This document shows, one piece after another, positions 47,433 through 61,639 of a stretch of DNA of 64,000 nucleotides. Position numbers and translations under genes: made by a program. The notes below the pieces were generated by a model, which was given only the letters and a program-made list of their open reading frames with translations, did no database searches and was not told where the DNA came from. The stretch comes from Gyrodactylus bullatarudis. Lineage: Eukaryota > Platyhelminthes > Monogenea > Gyrodactylidea > Gyrodactylidae. Location: the NCBI GenBank assembly GCA_012064415.1, contig SSNU01000050.1, positions 332,993 to 396,992 of the forward strand, read 5' to 3'. How positions within the stretch are numbered: the first letter of the stretch is position 1; each line of letters starts with the position of its first letter.

Positions 47433-47582
47433 ATGTTGTCATATGGAGGTATCGGCCATATGGATGAGACTAAGTTGGCCAGTGGTATTCTCAGAAATGA
47501 ATGGATTGTTGATGCTTATGATCAAGATACCAAAAGTGTTCGACTGGAAATTATTTTGGATAATATCCAAAACAAAATTTGA
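47433..47582 (+). pseudogene. Possible Merlin/ISXO2-like transposase relic
   Basis: A 49-residue frame reading GGIGHMDETKLASGILRNEW, then IVDAYDQDTKSVRLEII. The pattern 'DE(S/T)..., W.. ..(D)R.T.....(V/I)' is that of the catalytic core of ISXO2/Merlin-type transposases around the first Asp. Nothing before or after matches, so this is at best a fragment. Confidence 0.35.
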
Positions 47583-48159
47583 TTTTTCTCGGACTTCGAT
47601 TCTCTTCAGTTTGTCTCACTCTAAGGCTTTGAAAGCTAATGAATTCCTTGTAAGATTTCGATGTTTTTTGCGATATATATATTACAGAGTGATGGGCTCA
47701 TTATATTAAGAAACAAACTGTAACATTTTTTCAAGACCTGAAACCCATTTCTCAGACTCAAACATCATCTTTCCCTCTCTGGTTAGCCATTAGGATTTAT
47801 TGATATACCACTTTAATGAGTCTACTACAGAGCTAAACAATGCTCAAGTGTACTACAGACCACTTGAGAAACAATACTACTCAATGGGTTGTTCTCAGCA
47901 CAATTAATTAGATTAAATTTCACTAAAGGTGAAGTTAATCACAATGGGATCTTATTTTGATGTCAAAGGAACCTTGTGAAAATCGCAAGAAATTCACCTC
48001 TCACTTGAGACATAGATTGGAATTATTGATCTAAGCCTAGCCGATATTAGAATTCATTATTTTTACTGAAATCTCAATATTTTTATTTTAATAGTCAGGA
48101 AGTACAAATTATCTTTTGGAATCCCATTGTGAAATGGACACATTTTTGAATTTTGAACT

Positions 48160-48330
48160 GATTTTTGTTTGGTTCTCGAAGATTTAAAGTAATTAAATAC
48201 TGATATTTGGGACCAAATTTAGAATTTTAACTTTTAAAATTTCTTCGTGTTTCTATTTTTGATCCCAAATGTTAGTATTTAATTACTTTAAATCTTCGAG
48301 AATCAATAAAATTTTCGCAGTTGTCATAAC
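48160..48330. repeat. Short perfect-arm palindrome, fold-back family relative
   Basis: 'gaagatttaaagtaattaaa' with 'tactgatatttggga' on the left is matched inverted by 'tcccaaatgttagta' with 'tttaattactttaaatcttc' on the right, around a 50-base spacer. Arms are nearly identical. The 'atatttgggaccaa' block links it to the fold-back family. Confidence 0.65.
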
Positions 48331-50085
48331 TCAAAGATTCTCACATTGAACCATCTTTTTGTTAGACATTGGACATTTAATTAATAGAAAACAGTCTGAT
48401 TGTCCTTAACAATTATTAAACGTTTGAATAAGGAGTTCTTGAGTTGATAAATAACTTTGCGAAGACTAGGTTCTGGTTTATGAAAATAAGAAAAAAGCAA
48501 ACGTCTGATATAAAATAAAGTTAAAAATTTAGCTAATAAATAGTTCGGTTCATATTTTGAATTTCTCAGATATTATCTGAAAGAGAAAAGACTGCAAAAA
48601 TTTCTTGAATCTGAACCCAAGAGAGGGTTAAGTGCTGAGAACATTTGCAATGAAAACTAGTAGCTCCCAAACCCATCAACAAAAGACTTCTTTGACTAAA
48701 TTTGTAGACGGTTAACTTATTTTCACTCTGTTGTAATTTCTAATAAATGCAATCTGGTTGAAATTCTATGCAAGAGAAGTAGTGTGTCCAGACTAAAAGG
48801 TGTACATATGGTAGATTTCTCTTATTCCCATTTATAGGCATGGAGTGTAATTACAAAAAGATTTCAATCAAAATATTATTATAATAGTAGTTATCTCAAA
48901 CCTGTGTGTATACTTGGACGAAAATTTTCAAAATTACTAAAATCGACCATCGATAAATTTAATGGAAAAAAACCTTGTAGTTTCTTACAAATTTTCGCTA
49001 CTCCCTAAAGAGGATTAATTTTAGATTTCTCAAGATCGAAATAGTGAAATAAAAAGATAAATTTGTGACGCCGAAAATCTGAAGGAGTCGAAACTTGAAG
49101 GTTACCAAATAGATAAAAAAACGTGGATGCAGAAGACGTAAAAAATCAAGAGCTGAAAATGAGTGTAATGAAATTTAGTGTTGAATAAAATTATTATTAA
49201 GAAGTTTCTTTTGAAATTCTTTTGGGTGATTTTTGGAATTAACCAAATATTTTAATATTATCCCATCAAGTTTCGCTTTATGCTTCTGGAATAAGATAAA
49301 CAAAATTGTAAAAATTTTCCTCAAATTTGCCTGAAAGCGTTTTTTAATCAACCAGATTTATTTCGCCGAGTTCAAAATTAAATTCATCCTATACACTTTA
49401 CTATCTTTTATATCCCTTTTAAATTAACATGATTAGCTGATTTTCTGTAGGCTACATATCCTTTTTATTACGAGGCAATAAAAAAATTAAAAATCTCAAC
49501 ACGTAAGCTACACAGATACATTGCCTACATTTTGTGATTCATTTCGAGAGTTATTTAGCCTTCTTGTATTATTAGTAATAGTAATAATTGCAAAATCGAT
49601 TAGATTACAAACCAATGGTTTAGCATATAAACCTTTTTTTCAACTGTAATAATAAAAAGTAATAATACAAGGAAGTAATCTCATTGGTCAATAACCTAAT
49701 TGATTGACTGACCAATCAGATTGAGGTAAACATGAACATTTCCACCATCCATTGGCTTAGCCTTCTGAAAATTTGTAACGAGAATAAATCATCTCGCTAA
49801 TAGGATATACAGATATTGTTATCGGATAGCAAGGCCGAGACTTCGTATCACCCTTCATCACACTACAACCTTTCAGTCTGAATGAAGGGAGCATTTTATG
49901 GAAATTAGTCATAATTTCTCACAAATTGTAATACAAAAAAAGGATTATTTATTAATGACATTTGGAACACAATAGAAGACAACACGATTGGATCTAACTT
50001 TTTAATTTATTATCAAATAATTATTAGAGAATAAATTACTGATACACAAACATAACAAGAGACATACACAAAAAATACACAAGTC

Positions 50086-50239
50086 ATGTTACAAACAAAC
50101 GCCTATCGTGAAGAACAAACATTTTCCATTGACAATCAAAACAATCAACCCTATAAAGTTCATGGAGAGATATTCGATAAGAGTGGTTATCGCATGGATG
50201 TTACAATTTGGTTTCGACACAAAAACGAAGTATTCTATT
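50086..50239 (+). CDS. Possible first exon of an unknown gene
   Basis: An open frame from ATG (context aagtcATGT) with non-repetitive composition (QTFSIDNQNNQPYKVHGEIF, then MDVTIWFRHKNEVFY) that runs into a strong donor TATT|GTGAGT at 50240. No family is recognised. A second open stretch at 50758-51012 follows, but I could not join the two in phase with good splice sites. Confidence 0.25.
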
Positions 50240-51129
50240 GTGAGTATTTGTCAATTTCCTTCGATTGATTTATCCTGATCTTAATAATCAAGAATCGGTC
50301 TCTCTTGTTCATGTTCTCACGTATTTTTCTGTATTTTGGAAAAAATTCAAAATGAATCATTTTAACTCCGAGATTATTCAAACAAAATTACAGGCAGTTT
50401 CTTTAGTTTTAGTCTATATAATAAATATCATATTAAATGGTGAATTGATTTGAAGAAAAAACACCCCTAGTGAACCCACATGTATTTCTCATCTTTACAT
50501 AGCAATAGTTAATGCTTTTTGATTTGATATGTATTTCATCTAGAAAGTGTTTGTTTAGCTTTAATTTCTATGCAACATTTCATTGTCTTGAAGTGATATT
50601 CAAGGTTTATGTTATCTTTTCCCAATAACGATGATGTTGATATGATTCATGCAAGAAACCTATTTTGCGTAAGCTTTCCATTTGTAAAGAGAGGTTATCT
50701 CGAGGTAAGGGAGTATTCATGTCTCATTTTCTCTATATATTGATAGAAATCGATAATAAAATCAGAGAAAATTGCGATATACATAATATTGATCTGAACC
50801 TTGTCTACAGAAATTTACATAACATTTTATGTGTATTTATTCTATACACTTTTTCATTTGTCTCTCTGAGGATAATTTGCCCATTACGAAAATTATTTAG
50901 TAATCACATACTAAGCATTCGAAAAAATTCGAATAAAAATTCTCCGTGCAATTTAAGCCACTTGGGAATAAGAAATAAATTTTTTTGGCTCACGTGGTCC
51001 CATTTCATCTTCTAGTTTGGAGCCATGTGTAAGATTTTTTATTGAACAAAAGCAATGTATCCCTCAACTTCTCTAACAAGATGGGTAAACTTTTTTAGAT
51101 TTAGATAGAGTCTAACGCAACCCTCATAG

Positions 51130-51350
51130 TCACTAAAGATGTAACAAATTTTTCAACCTATTTAAAAAACCTACTCAAATGATAATTCTATGAATTCTAA
51201 ACATCATTTTATATAACGAATGCAAACGAATTTTCAATTATTTTTGATCTCACAAATCATTGTTATCAAAATTATATGCGGAAATTTCACGGAAAACTCT
51301 GATTCAAAAAAAGGTTCAAAATTAGTTAAATCTCTAATAGTCACTGCTTA
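51130..51350. repeat. Dispersed repeat, other copy at 6615-7140
   Basis: Shares 'aacctactcaaatgataat', 'tctaaacatcatttt', 'aacgaattttcaatta' and the following 'gatctcaca' with the first copy, in the same order and orientation. Confidence 0.6.
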
Positions 51351-54300
51351 AGATTTTTTTTTTCTCAAAATATTGAATAGCTGACTAGTTCTACAAATCG
51401 CTTCGTAGTTAAAACACTTGATAACAATTTTTATATGAAATCAAATAGAGATTCGAATTTGGTTTCATTGTAAAAGGTAGATTTCCACGAATAGATTCAC
51501 TTTTGTAATGATGTATCATCAAGATGAAATAAATTTGTTTACTTTTAATGATCAAATATTTCACTTGTCTGTCTCAAATTATTGTGACAGGTTTTTCATG
51601 AGGAAAAATAAATTCCCTCAATAACTACTTTCCAAAACCTTACACAAACACATGTGACTATTTCAGACAGCTAGGCTTCCACTCGTGCAATTGAACAATT
51701 TTCTTCTTTAGCAAGTATTTTCGAATTCATTCCTTTCAGACCCCTTCATAGTTGTCAATTTTAATTCTCAAAAGTGAAAAATTATCAAGCAACGTTTGTT
51801 TTTCATGCCTGGCCTTAGGTAAGAATCATTGGTTAACTCTTAAAGTCAGAGAGAATTTTTTTTCATGAATCGCATTTAATCTTTTGTGAATACACTGATT
51901 AAGAATCTATAGTTTTTTTAACGCAATTATGTTTTGGTTCAGAAGACAAAATTAGGCTATCATGAAAGCTTTTGCAGATAGAGTTCAGGCGATTCCATAT
52001 TTGAATTCTACAGATTACTCAATAAAAATTATCTTACTTTTTGTCTATGATATTGGAAAATAGGTCTCCAAAATAACTTGTAACTAATAAATTTTTGCAT
52101 ATTCCAGGAGATTAATAGATTTCCTATCGAATAAATAAATCTAGCTAAACCTTGAATTTGGAATGCGAAAAGTGGAAGTTTTCTCAGAAGGGATTGAAAC
52201 TCTCTTGTTTATTAAAAAATTATTTGGGATTGAGTAAAACGTAGAGAAAATAAAATATTGATGCTTAAAATTAGCTTTGGTTAAAAATAACACGATTTTA
52301 CATTCTAGGGTCAATATGAAAATTATAAAGAATTCGATTTTGATCACGAGGCCCAATTTTACGATAAATAGAAATAAAATGTGAAAAACTCAATTTTCAA
52401 AAAGATTGTTCAATCTCTTGGAAAAATTAAATAATATTATCGAGAATGATCGAAATTTAATCCCTTGTCAGATAGGCACTATTTGTTGAGATATTAATTG
52501 CTCTTTAAATGCAAAAAATGAATTCTTAGATTCCAAAATGTGAGCATACATATAAACAACCTATAAATTATCAAAAATATAAACTTTTCTGTTTAAAATT
52601 CTTTATTTCTGCAAATTTATCGAGATAATCTTTGCAGGAATTTCTTGGACCTTTGAATTATTCTCTATTCTTAAATTATGATTGGAGAGAATTATCATTT
52701 CTGACACATCGAAATGATGACTATGCTCCAGTCGAGGCCCGCAACAGCGTAAAAACACATTAAGAGATGATTCAAAATAATTTATTGATTATTTCAAGAG
52801 AAAAACAAAATAATGGGAGTTTTCCCTTCGTTCAAAGTCTAAATTAGGGACTATAAGCATGGGAATTGTGTTATTATTTTCGAAAAACACTTCATTTTAC
52901 AAATTGGTGAACTAAACCAGTTAGTTAGTAATCAACAAGGAAAAAAAATTTTCTTCTTAAAAGTTTTCCAGAAGAATTCCAGTGGCAGAGAATAAAAAAA
53001 AACATGTTGGCTCAACATGTGTTAAAATTCTCGTTCTCTCGTTGAATTTGAATTTTTCTTTCTTCACGTGGGAATCGTAAATTTAACCCCAAGATAGTTT
53101 TATTGATAAGGCATATTAGAATTTGTTTACTGGAAAATTAACCATATATTTTATTTCTTAGATAAAAAATTTTCTAAATTTAAATCTTCAACCAAAGATT
53201 CAGGTCTGTTGATTCTGATCAAAATAAAGCTTGAAGGGATGTTGATTTCCCAGATTTCTTTGGCTATCAAGATTTATCTCGTCTTTTAGGCTACTTAGCA
53301 ATAGTGAAAAAAACTTTAGAGCTAGTTTTGATAAAAGTTCCATCGTGAAAAGACCTCATACATTGTTGGAATAAAACCAATAAGGCTTGTTGAATAAGCT
53401 AATAAAAATTTTGAATTCCGTAAAAATGTCATTTCTTAAGGGATCACAGTGCCAAAAAACTCAAAATTTTCTTCTCCGTATAGTCAGCAACACAATTATT
53501 TGGCCTTAACGTCAGAAAAATTATTTGAAATTAGGCATAGAATCTCAAAAAGTTTTAAATTTTTATATAGAATTCAAAAAAAAATTATCTTTTAAGAAGT
53601 TCTAACTACAGATCCGTGAAGAATTATTGAGTTTTCTAAAATGAAAATAGTGAATTTTCCATCTCTATATCAACTGGCTTTAGTATTTTTATTCATAATA
53701 ATTTTCTAGACATTCAATTTCTATGAGTTCAGGTGGACAACTGAAATAATATTCCTTCTACCTTATATTAAATCTGTTCCAGATGTTGAAGATCTGTGCA
53801 AAAATCTGTGTGTGTCCCCATGTGTTCGCACAAGTCGTAAAAGAATCCGAATTACATTTCTGTTGAACATTCAGATACCAAAGTCTGGTTGATAAATTTC
53901 TTTATGCCCCTCTTTTCATAACCACATAGTAGGCCCATATAGGATTCTTGTAACAGCTGATGAAAATGATCGAGCAATGATAGCCAATTTTAAAATTCAT
54001 AAAAATTTCTAAATTTATCAAGAACAGGTTTATTTATAATAAATCATTATTAGTTACAATTTCCAACTTATTATTATTATTTTTTCCCGATTGCTAAGTA
54101 TTGTACGAATAGATTTGACTGTGAAAACCTTATTGCATTTCATCAATTTGTGTACAGATCTGTGTGTATGTAACTTTTTGCACTGGGGCTCTTTTAGTTT
54201 TTTAATGAAATACTAATGTACTTCGTTCTTCCATCAAACTCTATACTCTATCTAGACTATATAGATATGACCTTATCATTATTCTATTATTACTTAAAAA

Positions 54301-57300
54301 TTATATATAGGATTACCCACAAGGCAAGTGAGATTTAGAGGGGATGGGGAATGTATATAAAGATGGGTGTTGGAGGAAATACAAAAATAGATTATGATCT
54401 CCTTTTGCCCATTGATTACAGCTTAATACAATAAAACAGAGAGAAAGTTGAATGCAGTACACACTATAACTTGAATTATAATGATCCGTATATCATTTAA
54501 CACGATGTAGCTGGAAAGAATCACATGGTAAATGAAACCTGAGAGAGAAAAAGAGCCAGGTGATAGCCAAAGCTAAGCCTAGTTCTAATAGTTCCTTGAT
54601 AGAGTTGGAGATTTTGGAAATTTTGTTTTAAATACAAAGATGTATTAGAATGAGAACTTTTGATGATTTTGATTGAAGTAAAATTACACAGAATTCAGAA
54701 GGTGACCCCAAATTTCGGTATCTTATCGCCTCGAATAATTTCATAATAGGATCCAAAAAATAATTTTCACTTTGACTCAATTGAGAAGAATATTATCTCT
54801 TATTATTATTATTATCTCTTAGTAAATTATCATCTTTATGTTACAATAACTCGAGAAAAATTTATTTTTGAGTATAAATTGAAGTTGATATCTTCCTTCT
54901 ACTTATTCTGTGTTTAGGTTTCGTCTAAAAATCGAAAAGGAATATTTACTATCGAGGGAATATCAAAAAATATGCTTGAATAACATTGTTCAAATCAATA
55001 AATCATTAGAATACTTATTACATCCCGCGCTAAAAAATTTCAAACATAATGACAAAGATGAGAATTGAGATTGACTCTAGAAATATGAATTCTCAACTTT
55101 ATATAACATCAAGATACTATTAAATGTGAAAACTTATTTCCCAGAAATCTTTTTAAATTTTGAAGGATTAATCTCTGAGATCTGATGTATTATTCATACT
55201 CAACTCAATTGTGACAAAAAGATTCTATCAATCAAAAAATTAATCAAAGCATAATTCAAATTTCTTGAAAGAAAGTACACGCTAGTCTAAAGGTTCAGGT
55301 TATGATAATCAAGTCTATTCATATCAGGGGACATACAAGATATTTTATAGATAAAATTTTTGTATGATAAACTTGTTGCATCATAGAATCATAAACATTG
55401 TGAAAGCCTTGAACAGGTCCTTCCTCCCATATCTTATACAATAAGAATGTTACTCATAAAATCAATATACCTCAATACTGAAAACTGTTAAGAGAAAATC
55501 TGAGTACACTAAAAATATGGAAGCTGGGCGTGGTATTAGATGATAAAAAGGTACATAGAACTGTGATAGAATTAATCATTTATAAAATTATCTTCTTTCT
55601 CTACTCATAAGGAAAAGGTACTGTATTTTCCCACAGTTGGTAGTTGGTTAATCCACCCTCTATTATCAATATTTTCTTCTCAGTTGGCTTTCATACATCT
55701 CTCCTGGCCGATTATGACCTAGGCATTGCTCACTAGTTATTCATTACTCCATTTTTAGGCTGAAATAATCAATAAATTGTCGAAATCTTTGAACAGGTCT
55801 CTTGTCTTTATCATTGAATAGTAAAATAATACTATAATATATGCATCAGATTATCTCGCTACTATTTAGTAGAGCAATTCATGTTAGAAAATTTCCAAAA
55901 AAACCTTCAAAATCACCATTCCTTGAGTATTTTTGGTTAGTATCAGTAAAAACTATCTTTGTGAATTGTACATATTTTTGTAGCTCAATAAAATTCCTTT
56001 CTAACGAGGGGTGAAAACCTACCATCCATTAGGAAACATTCAAAAAGACATTTAAAGCTCATTTGGTGCTTTAAGACTCAAGTCTGAAGAATGCAATACT
56101 ACCGAGAAGAAATTTTATTGTGTCTTGTTCAATACCTGTTTATTTACATACATAATATTAAATATTTCTTCTTTTTATATTATACAATATAGAATCGTTT
56201 ATACACAGATGGGAAAAACCTGTTCTAATACATCATGTATTGTGATCAATATATTAAATGATTACACATTTCCATGGAAGAACTGTTTGTGTGAATTTAT
56301 TCAGTCTTTTTATAATGTCGACAAAATTCATCCAATATCTTTTTAGTATTAAAAAATAGAATTCCTTCTAAACTTTCAGATTGCTGTTTATATCAAATTC
56401 AATTGTAAAGACTCAAAAGCCTTTTATCCATGTCTAGTGAAAAATATTGGCAAGGTGTCTCTTATCCATCGGTTATACAAAGTACACGACTATTTGTTTA
56501 GTCTCTTCTCTTCTAGATGAATTTGGGAATTCATGATTTTTACAAAAATCTCATTTTTTCATCAGGTTATTGAAATTTTTGAAATAATTACTCATATTCA
56601 TTTTTTCGATAAAACACACCATTTACGTGCGAAAGTCTACTTCCTTTTTTTCGATCATTTTTACTGTTTAGAAATTGATAAACTAGGGTGACCCAAGATC
56701 ATTTCAAAATGACGGGTTTTTTCAAAACAATGAATAAGAGTAAATATTTTCTTTGTCTAACGATTATCCTGAAAAATAACGTTTGATTTCTCTCAGACCT
56801 TGAAATCAACAAAATTTTCAACTTAAAGTTTAAAAAAATTTTTAAATCTCGAATTTTAAAATATCTCTAAAATTTTCCAAAAATCATTTTTTCAAAATTT
56901 CGATACTAAAGTCATCGAGAATAGTTTTAGTTAGCCAATTCTAAAAGGGTGTCAATTTTGGCAAAGAGTTTTGTTCTGTTGTTTATGAAACTGACATATT
57001 CTAATCTCATGTACAATTTTTCAAGACTACGATCATTCTTTTGGAAATACTCCAAGATATGCACCGATCATTGTTTCTTCTAACTAATCACGTGTAGAGT
57101 ATATGAAATCTAGATTAATTCGGCATAACGTTTATTCAAATCAGTGTGCTAGAGTATGACTTTGAGTGCATGAAAAGTTTACTGAAGGTCCTAGTTCCGA
57201 GCTCATGATGTTTCAACATTTTTCTTACATTGGAAAAAAGATTGAGGTACAAAAATTTGATTTGGTGGCGTATTTTTTCAAACATAAATGCTTTCTTTTA

Positions 57301-57599
57301 TCAAATAAAAATACTAAACAGACTGAAGAAGATTAGATATTTCTAATAATAAAAAAAGGGAAATAATTTTGATTGACATGAACCTGCTAAACAGGGAATT
57401 CATTTTTTGCCAAATGGACATTTTATTTGATGATTAATTTTTGATCTGTTCTAAAATAGTTAGCGAATCCTGTGTCAGGAAAATTCGGATTTTGATATCG
57501 AAATTTACGTATTGTACTGTAATTATCAGTAAATCATAATTACTTTACTATTTACTATTTTTGTGTGTAGACATCTCTTGAGACTTTTTGGCCATTTCT
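51351..57599. other. Gene-free stretch
   Basis: About 6 kb with no coding exon I can defend. It contains a copy of the 21.06-kb repeat (51890-52070), the second copy of the 33.6-kb repeat (55930-56020) and degenerate fold-back sequence at 56700-56830. Otherwise AT-rich without visible structure. Confidence 0.5.
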
Positions 57600-58300
57600 G
57601 AATTTGGTAAATGCCCTTTTGTGTTCAAAATTTTCGTTGATTTGAGATAATTAAAGTTGCTAAATGCTGGTACTTGAAATCAAAGTTAGACGAATTATTG
57701 GAATCTCTACGCTTTAAAATCTTGTGTTGTTCTCCTACTTGGTGATTGGGAAAATTAAAATTTTTAAAAAGTAGAAATTCAAAAAACAGCCTAATTTTGG
57801 TCAGATTGTATTTTTTGGATTTTTTAAAACTCTTACATCTTCACATCAATCAGTTTTGTAACACTTTGTTTGTACAAAAAAACAGTCCTAATTGCTCATT
57901 CACCTTTTCAATAAAGAAAATCAAACCTGGCCAAAATCAGGCGATTTTACGAATTTCGAAAATGCCTCAATATCCCACTTTTTCAACCTTTGAGCTCAAA
58001 ATTTTTCATCTATTTCAAAGATTTAATGCATTGAATTAGGCAGAGATTTGAAATTTGGCCAAAAAAGTCCGAAAATTTTCGTCATTAAAATAATTATTGT
58101 GGGAAATTGACCAATTCGAATGTCCAATTAAAGTGTAACTTTTTCTTGAAAGTCGCGAGTTTCTCTCAACCTCTTTAGCCAAATTCGAGTTCTTTGTCGA
58201 ATGATTATCCCAAAATCTTTGAAATCGATAAAAATTTTGCTCAAAGGGTTGAAAAAATGGTTTATTAAGGCATTTTCAAGATTCGTAACAACTAATGGGC
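57600..58300. repeat. Fold-back repeat, two overlapping copies
   Basis: 'aaaatgcc', 'ctaattttggtcagattg' (57790) and then 'ctggccaaaatcaggcg' (57930), 'tttgagctcaaaatttttca' (57980), with the inverted partner 'gaaatcgataaaaattttgc' (58220) and 'aaggcattttcaagattcg' (58265). A degraded tandem of the family. Confidence 0.55.
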
Positions 58301-58594
58301 TCTAGAGCACCGCTCTTCTTTGAAAAACTAGTGAAATTCAATAATTAGACTAAAATTTGATCATGTACAAAATCCGAGCATTTTATAGCTTGAAATCCAA
58401 GAGTCAGAAATTTTCTGAAAGCTAATTTCAAAATTTGAACGTGCTGAGATTTTGAACTCTGAATGTAATTTTTTTCATTGCGGGCCCCACAACAAACTGG
58501 CCAAACTTGAAATTTCTTTTGAATATTATCATCTTTTTAATCTGATTCGGAATACAAATGTATACTTGAGCCCTTTGAAATAAATATATTCAAG

Positions 58595-58825
58595 CGGGCA
58601 GTTACAACTAGAGCTCTTTCTCAAGAAAAGACAATAAGCCCAGTGAAATCTTACCCCTCCTCCCTGTGATATTCTTTCAATTCCCATTTGTCCAATCAGA
58701 GGATTTTTAATTTTTCATTATTCTATGTATAAATATCAAGCCGGTGTAAGAGTCTGATGAGAACCGGTGAAATAAAAGCTTTATTACTCATTATTCACTC
58801 GTCTTCAAAATTCTCTTAGAAATGA
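58595..58825 (+). repeat. LTR-like promoter repeat with hammerhead-like core
   Basis: Starts GGGCAGTTACAA (as at 29694), has CCAATCAGAG (about 58694), a TATA box (TATAAATATC, 58729-58738), then the hammerhead-like motif, AATAAA and 'attattcactcg'. The relative at 61640-61850 has the same order CCAATCAGAG, TATAAATATC, CTGATGA, AATAAAAGCTTTATTAC. No partner copy or internal ORF of a full element is seen between them, so these are solo or truncated terminal repeats. Confidence 0.55.
58750..58789 (+). ncRNA. Hammerhead-ribozyme-like motif
   Basis: Stem I GAGU (58750-58753) pairs with ACUC (58786-58789); CUGAUGA (58754-58760); eight bases GAACCGGU; GAA; stem III AUAAA/UUUAU around a three-base loop; cleavage triplet AUU. 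It overlaps an AATAAA in stem III, so it could also be read as a poly(A) signal. The related sequence at 61793 has lost G12 and part of stem I. Confidence 0.5.
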
Positions 58826-59749
58826 ATATTTCTACTAATTCAAATATATTCAAGTTTATCGATAAGAATTGAGCACACTTCTGCGACTTGTGAAAATCCT
58901 TAGGAATAAAGGGGTGCTCATTTTATCGTAAAATTCAAAAGATACTTTTGTTCCTGACTATCCGGACTGTATCTCATCTTTACGTCAATTAGGTTTAGTC
59001 AATGAAAAATAGTATAAATTCCTCTAACATTTCCAATTCCTTAGTAGGCAGGAAGGAAAGTTTAGCAAGAGTAGTAGCTAATACAATATGAACCTCTTGT
59101 CTACTACTTAGACTGTTCAATGAATAGAGTGTTAGTTATTATTATTACTATTCGATACTTGTTCTTTTTTCACTTTTCATGTAATAATTGTTATTATCGT
59201 TTTAAAAATCAGATAAATAGACATTGTCTAGAATGGCCAAAGTGTAGGAGTCTCTACAGACTATGAATATCTCTTTTCACCTGATCTCCCTGTATATAGG
59301 AAGAAATCATTTATAATAACTTCCATCAGTAGAATAATTATGACCTTTCAAATAATTACAGTTACTTTGTCTGGAAGTGTTGTACTCCCTCGATCTATAG
59401 TGCATTTTATTTTTTTCTTGATTTCATTAACAATTTTATTTCTGATTTAGTTTTGGAATATTTCTTAATTCAACTCGGTTGTATGAATGATATATATTCT
59501 TGATGTGAAAAAGTTGGAAGCCCATTGAATGATCAAGATAGAATTAAGATTTTGGAGATTACTAGTAGGACCTCAAAAAGTCTTTATCCTTACGTTGAAA
59601 TCCTTTCATAAAATCCTAAATTTAGCAAGGAAAATATTAAACTATTTGGCCAAGAATATATATAAGATATATATTAGGGCCATATGTAAATTTCATAAAA
59701 CATCATCTGTGACAATGCTTTAAAATTGATAAAAGAAATAGTTTAAGTC

Positions 59750-60020
59750 AGAGAATATCAGAACATAATAATGTTGATTATAAGAATAGTTTTTTTGGAC
59801 ACATAAGTTTGGTTTATATAGATTAATGAAGAATTTCTCCTTCACCCAAACATCTGTACTGTCATCCCCTGCATTTCGTATAGAATTGAAAAGTTTGAAA
59901 TTGAAGCTTCGTGCCTCTCTTGTCTAAGATGCCTGGTCACCGCTGTATCTTTCTTAAGATGATCATTCCCTCTAGTTGATAACTTTCTAATTGTACGACC
60001 TATATAATCTTATTAGTGTA
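59750..60020 (-). pseudogene. Penelope-like element fragment, GIY-YIG domain
   Basis: On the minus strand: GRTIRKLSTRGNDHLKKDTA, VTRHLRQERHEASISNF, then after a one-base frame break VWVKEKFFIN, YKPNLCVQKNYSYN. This follows the second half of the 12.6-kb element residue by residue with about 80% identity. Upstream sequence decays quickly. It is a separate insertion in the opposite orientation. Confidence 0.8.
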
Positions 60021-61639
60021 GATGGAAAATTCAATAGAAAACCGATGTTTTCTACAAGGGATCCTATTGCATAGAATTCCCATTGGAATCTCATTTAGAA
60101 TCATTTAATATTGAATTTGAGTTTTTTAATCGATTGGTTTTCTCATCTTCTCGATAGGGTTAAGGTATAAAATATCATTTGTTTGATTATAATTTTTAAA
60201 TATAGAACCTGATAAGTCTTACACTTTCGATTGATTAATTTCCCCTGTCTAAATAAAAGTTACGCTAATAAAACTATTTTTTTTGGTTAGGGCTAGACTA
60301 ACAGTTTGTTTGTAGGAAAAGCTAGGGAATATCATTCCACCAGAATACCAAAATAACTTTTATTGTTAACCCTCTCTGTAACATGTTGTAAACCCTAATT
60401 CAGTATATATATATACTATATTATGGTGAAATATACCCTTTGGCAAACACTATTTCCTTTATACATAATACATGGATTAAGAGAAATTGTGTATTAATAT
60501 TGATCTGACTTTTTATGTGTCTACTTCATAGATCATGTAATTATTATTATTAGTAGTAGTGTAATCCAGTTAATAATAATTCATATACTGTTTTTGTCTG
60601 TCTGTATGTTTGTCCACGCTCTCCTCCTCTCCCCATAGAATAGAACAATGATAAATGGAATAGATAGAGAGTGGAAGTGTGTATACTTTGGATCACGTGA
60701 ATTTGATTTAGATTGGTGAATGGGGGGGAACCATAAGTCCTGCCTCTATAGTTCAATATGGAAACCTATCATGGTTTACAGCATTAGAGAGACTGTATAT
60801 TAGTATTTTCTATCAGGTAGAGCTCACATGAGGGAAGCATATTTTTTTAATCTGAAAATGAAGAATGTAGCCTTGAGAAGAATTGAGGTAATTTTATATA
60901 AATAATAATTAAAAAGTCACGCAAGCTGATTTTCACATCTAAAAATAAATCGTAAGTAATAAGAGGTTGAATTATTAATTTCTCGAACTCAAATATCTGA
61001 GTTCTGACCTCAACTTATTTCATGTCGGTTTTGAACTTGAACATTCACAAACTAAACATTCAAAGTGATGAAAATTTTGAGAAAACTCGATACTGACTTC
61101 AAGTAATTATGGCTCGATAAAGTTACTTGCCCCTATATAAGACCGTTTGATGCTTAATCCTTTCGATGCCAGAGGTCATATATGACCTCTATGTTCAAAC
61201 TGACTTTTTTCAATGATTCTGAAACATGATTTTTCATGATTATTTTTTGATAGTATATCACAATGAATATTTTAGTTTGCTATCATGATATATTTTTGCT
61301 AGCCAGGCATAAGAATGCGATAGATATTTGAGCTTTTACCGAAGGAAGTAGAACTCCTTAATTCATGATTCTTTTTATTTTTATTAAAATTTATCGAAAA
61401 AAACTTCCCAAAAAACTGCTTTTCGCAAATTCTTAGAGTGTTAAGATTCTATTCTATGCAAAATTTTGTGCTCTTTCTAATGGTCATATTTTTATCTCGA
61501 TATCTTGTGAAATTCAAATAGATGCACGGTTTAAGTCAATGAGTCCATTCAAAAAATTAAATCAACCAATCAGAATCAAGCATTTTACTCTTCATAAAAA
61601 TATTAAAAAATTCATAATTATCCAAAGGACAATCCACTC
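60021..61639. other. Non-coding stretch
   Basis: No gene recognised. TTAATCCTTTCGATGCC at 61156 looks like a piggyBac-type MITE end, and the next bases ('aggtcatatatgacct') are a short perfect palindrome. A TA run sits near 60406-60420. Confidence 0.5.

Larger units (their letters stand above)
46443..50085. other. Non-coding stretch with relics
   Basis: No host gene recognised. It contains a possible Merlin/ISXO2-like transposase relic (47433-47582), a short palindrome (48160-48330) and a copy of the 'atgcttctgga' repeat (49265-49345). Confidence 0.5.

Noticed and set aside
50665..51015. 116-residue plus-strand frame as a gene
   Set aside because: Low-complexity AT-rich translation, no family, and no in-phase splice to the exon candidate at 50086.
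56125..56346. Open frame with Cys and hydrophobic residues
   Set aside because: Composition expected of AT-rich spacer; no donor, acceptor or motif context.
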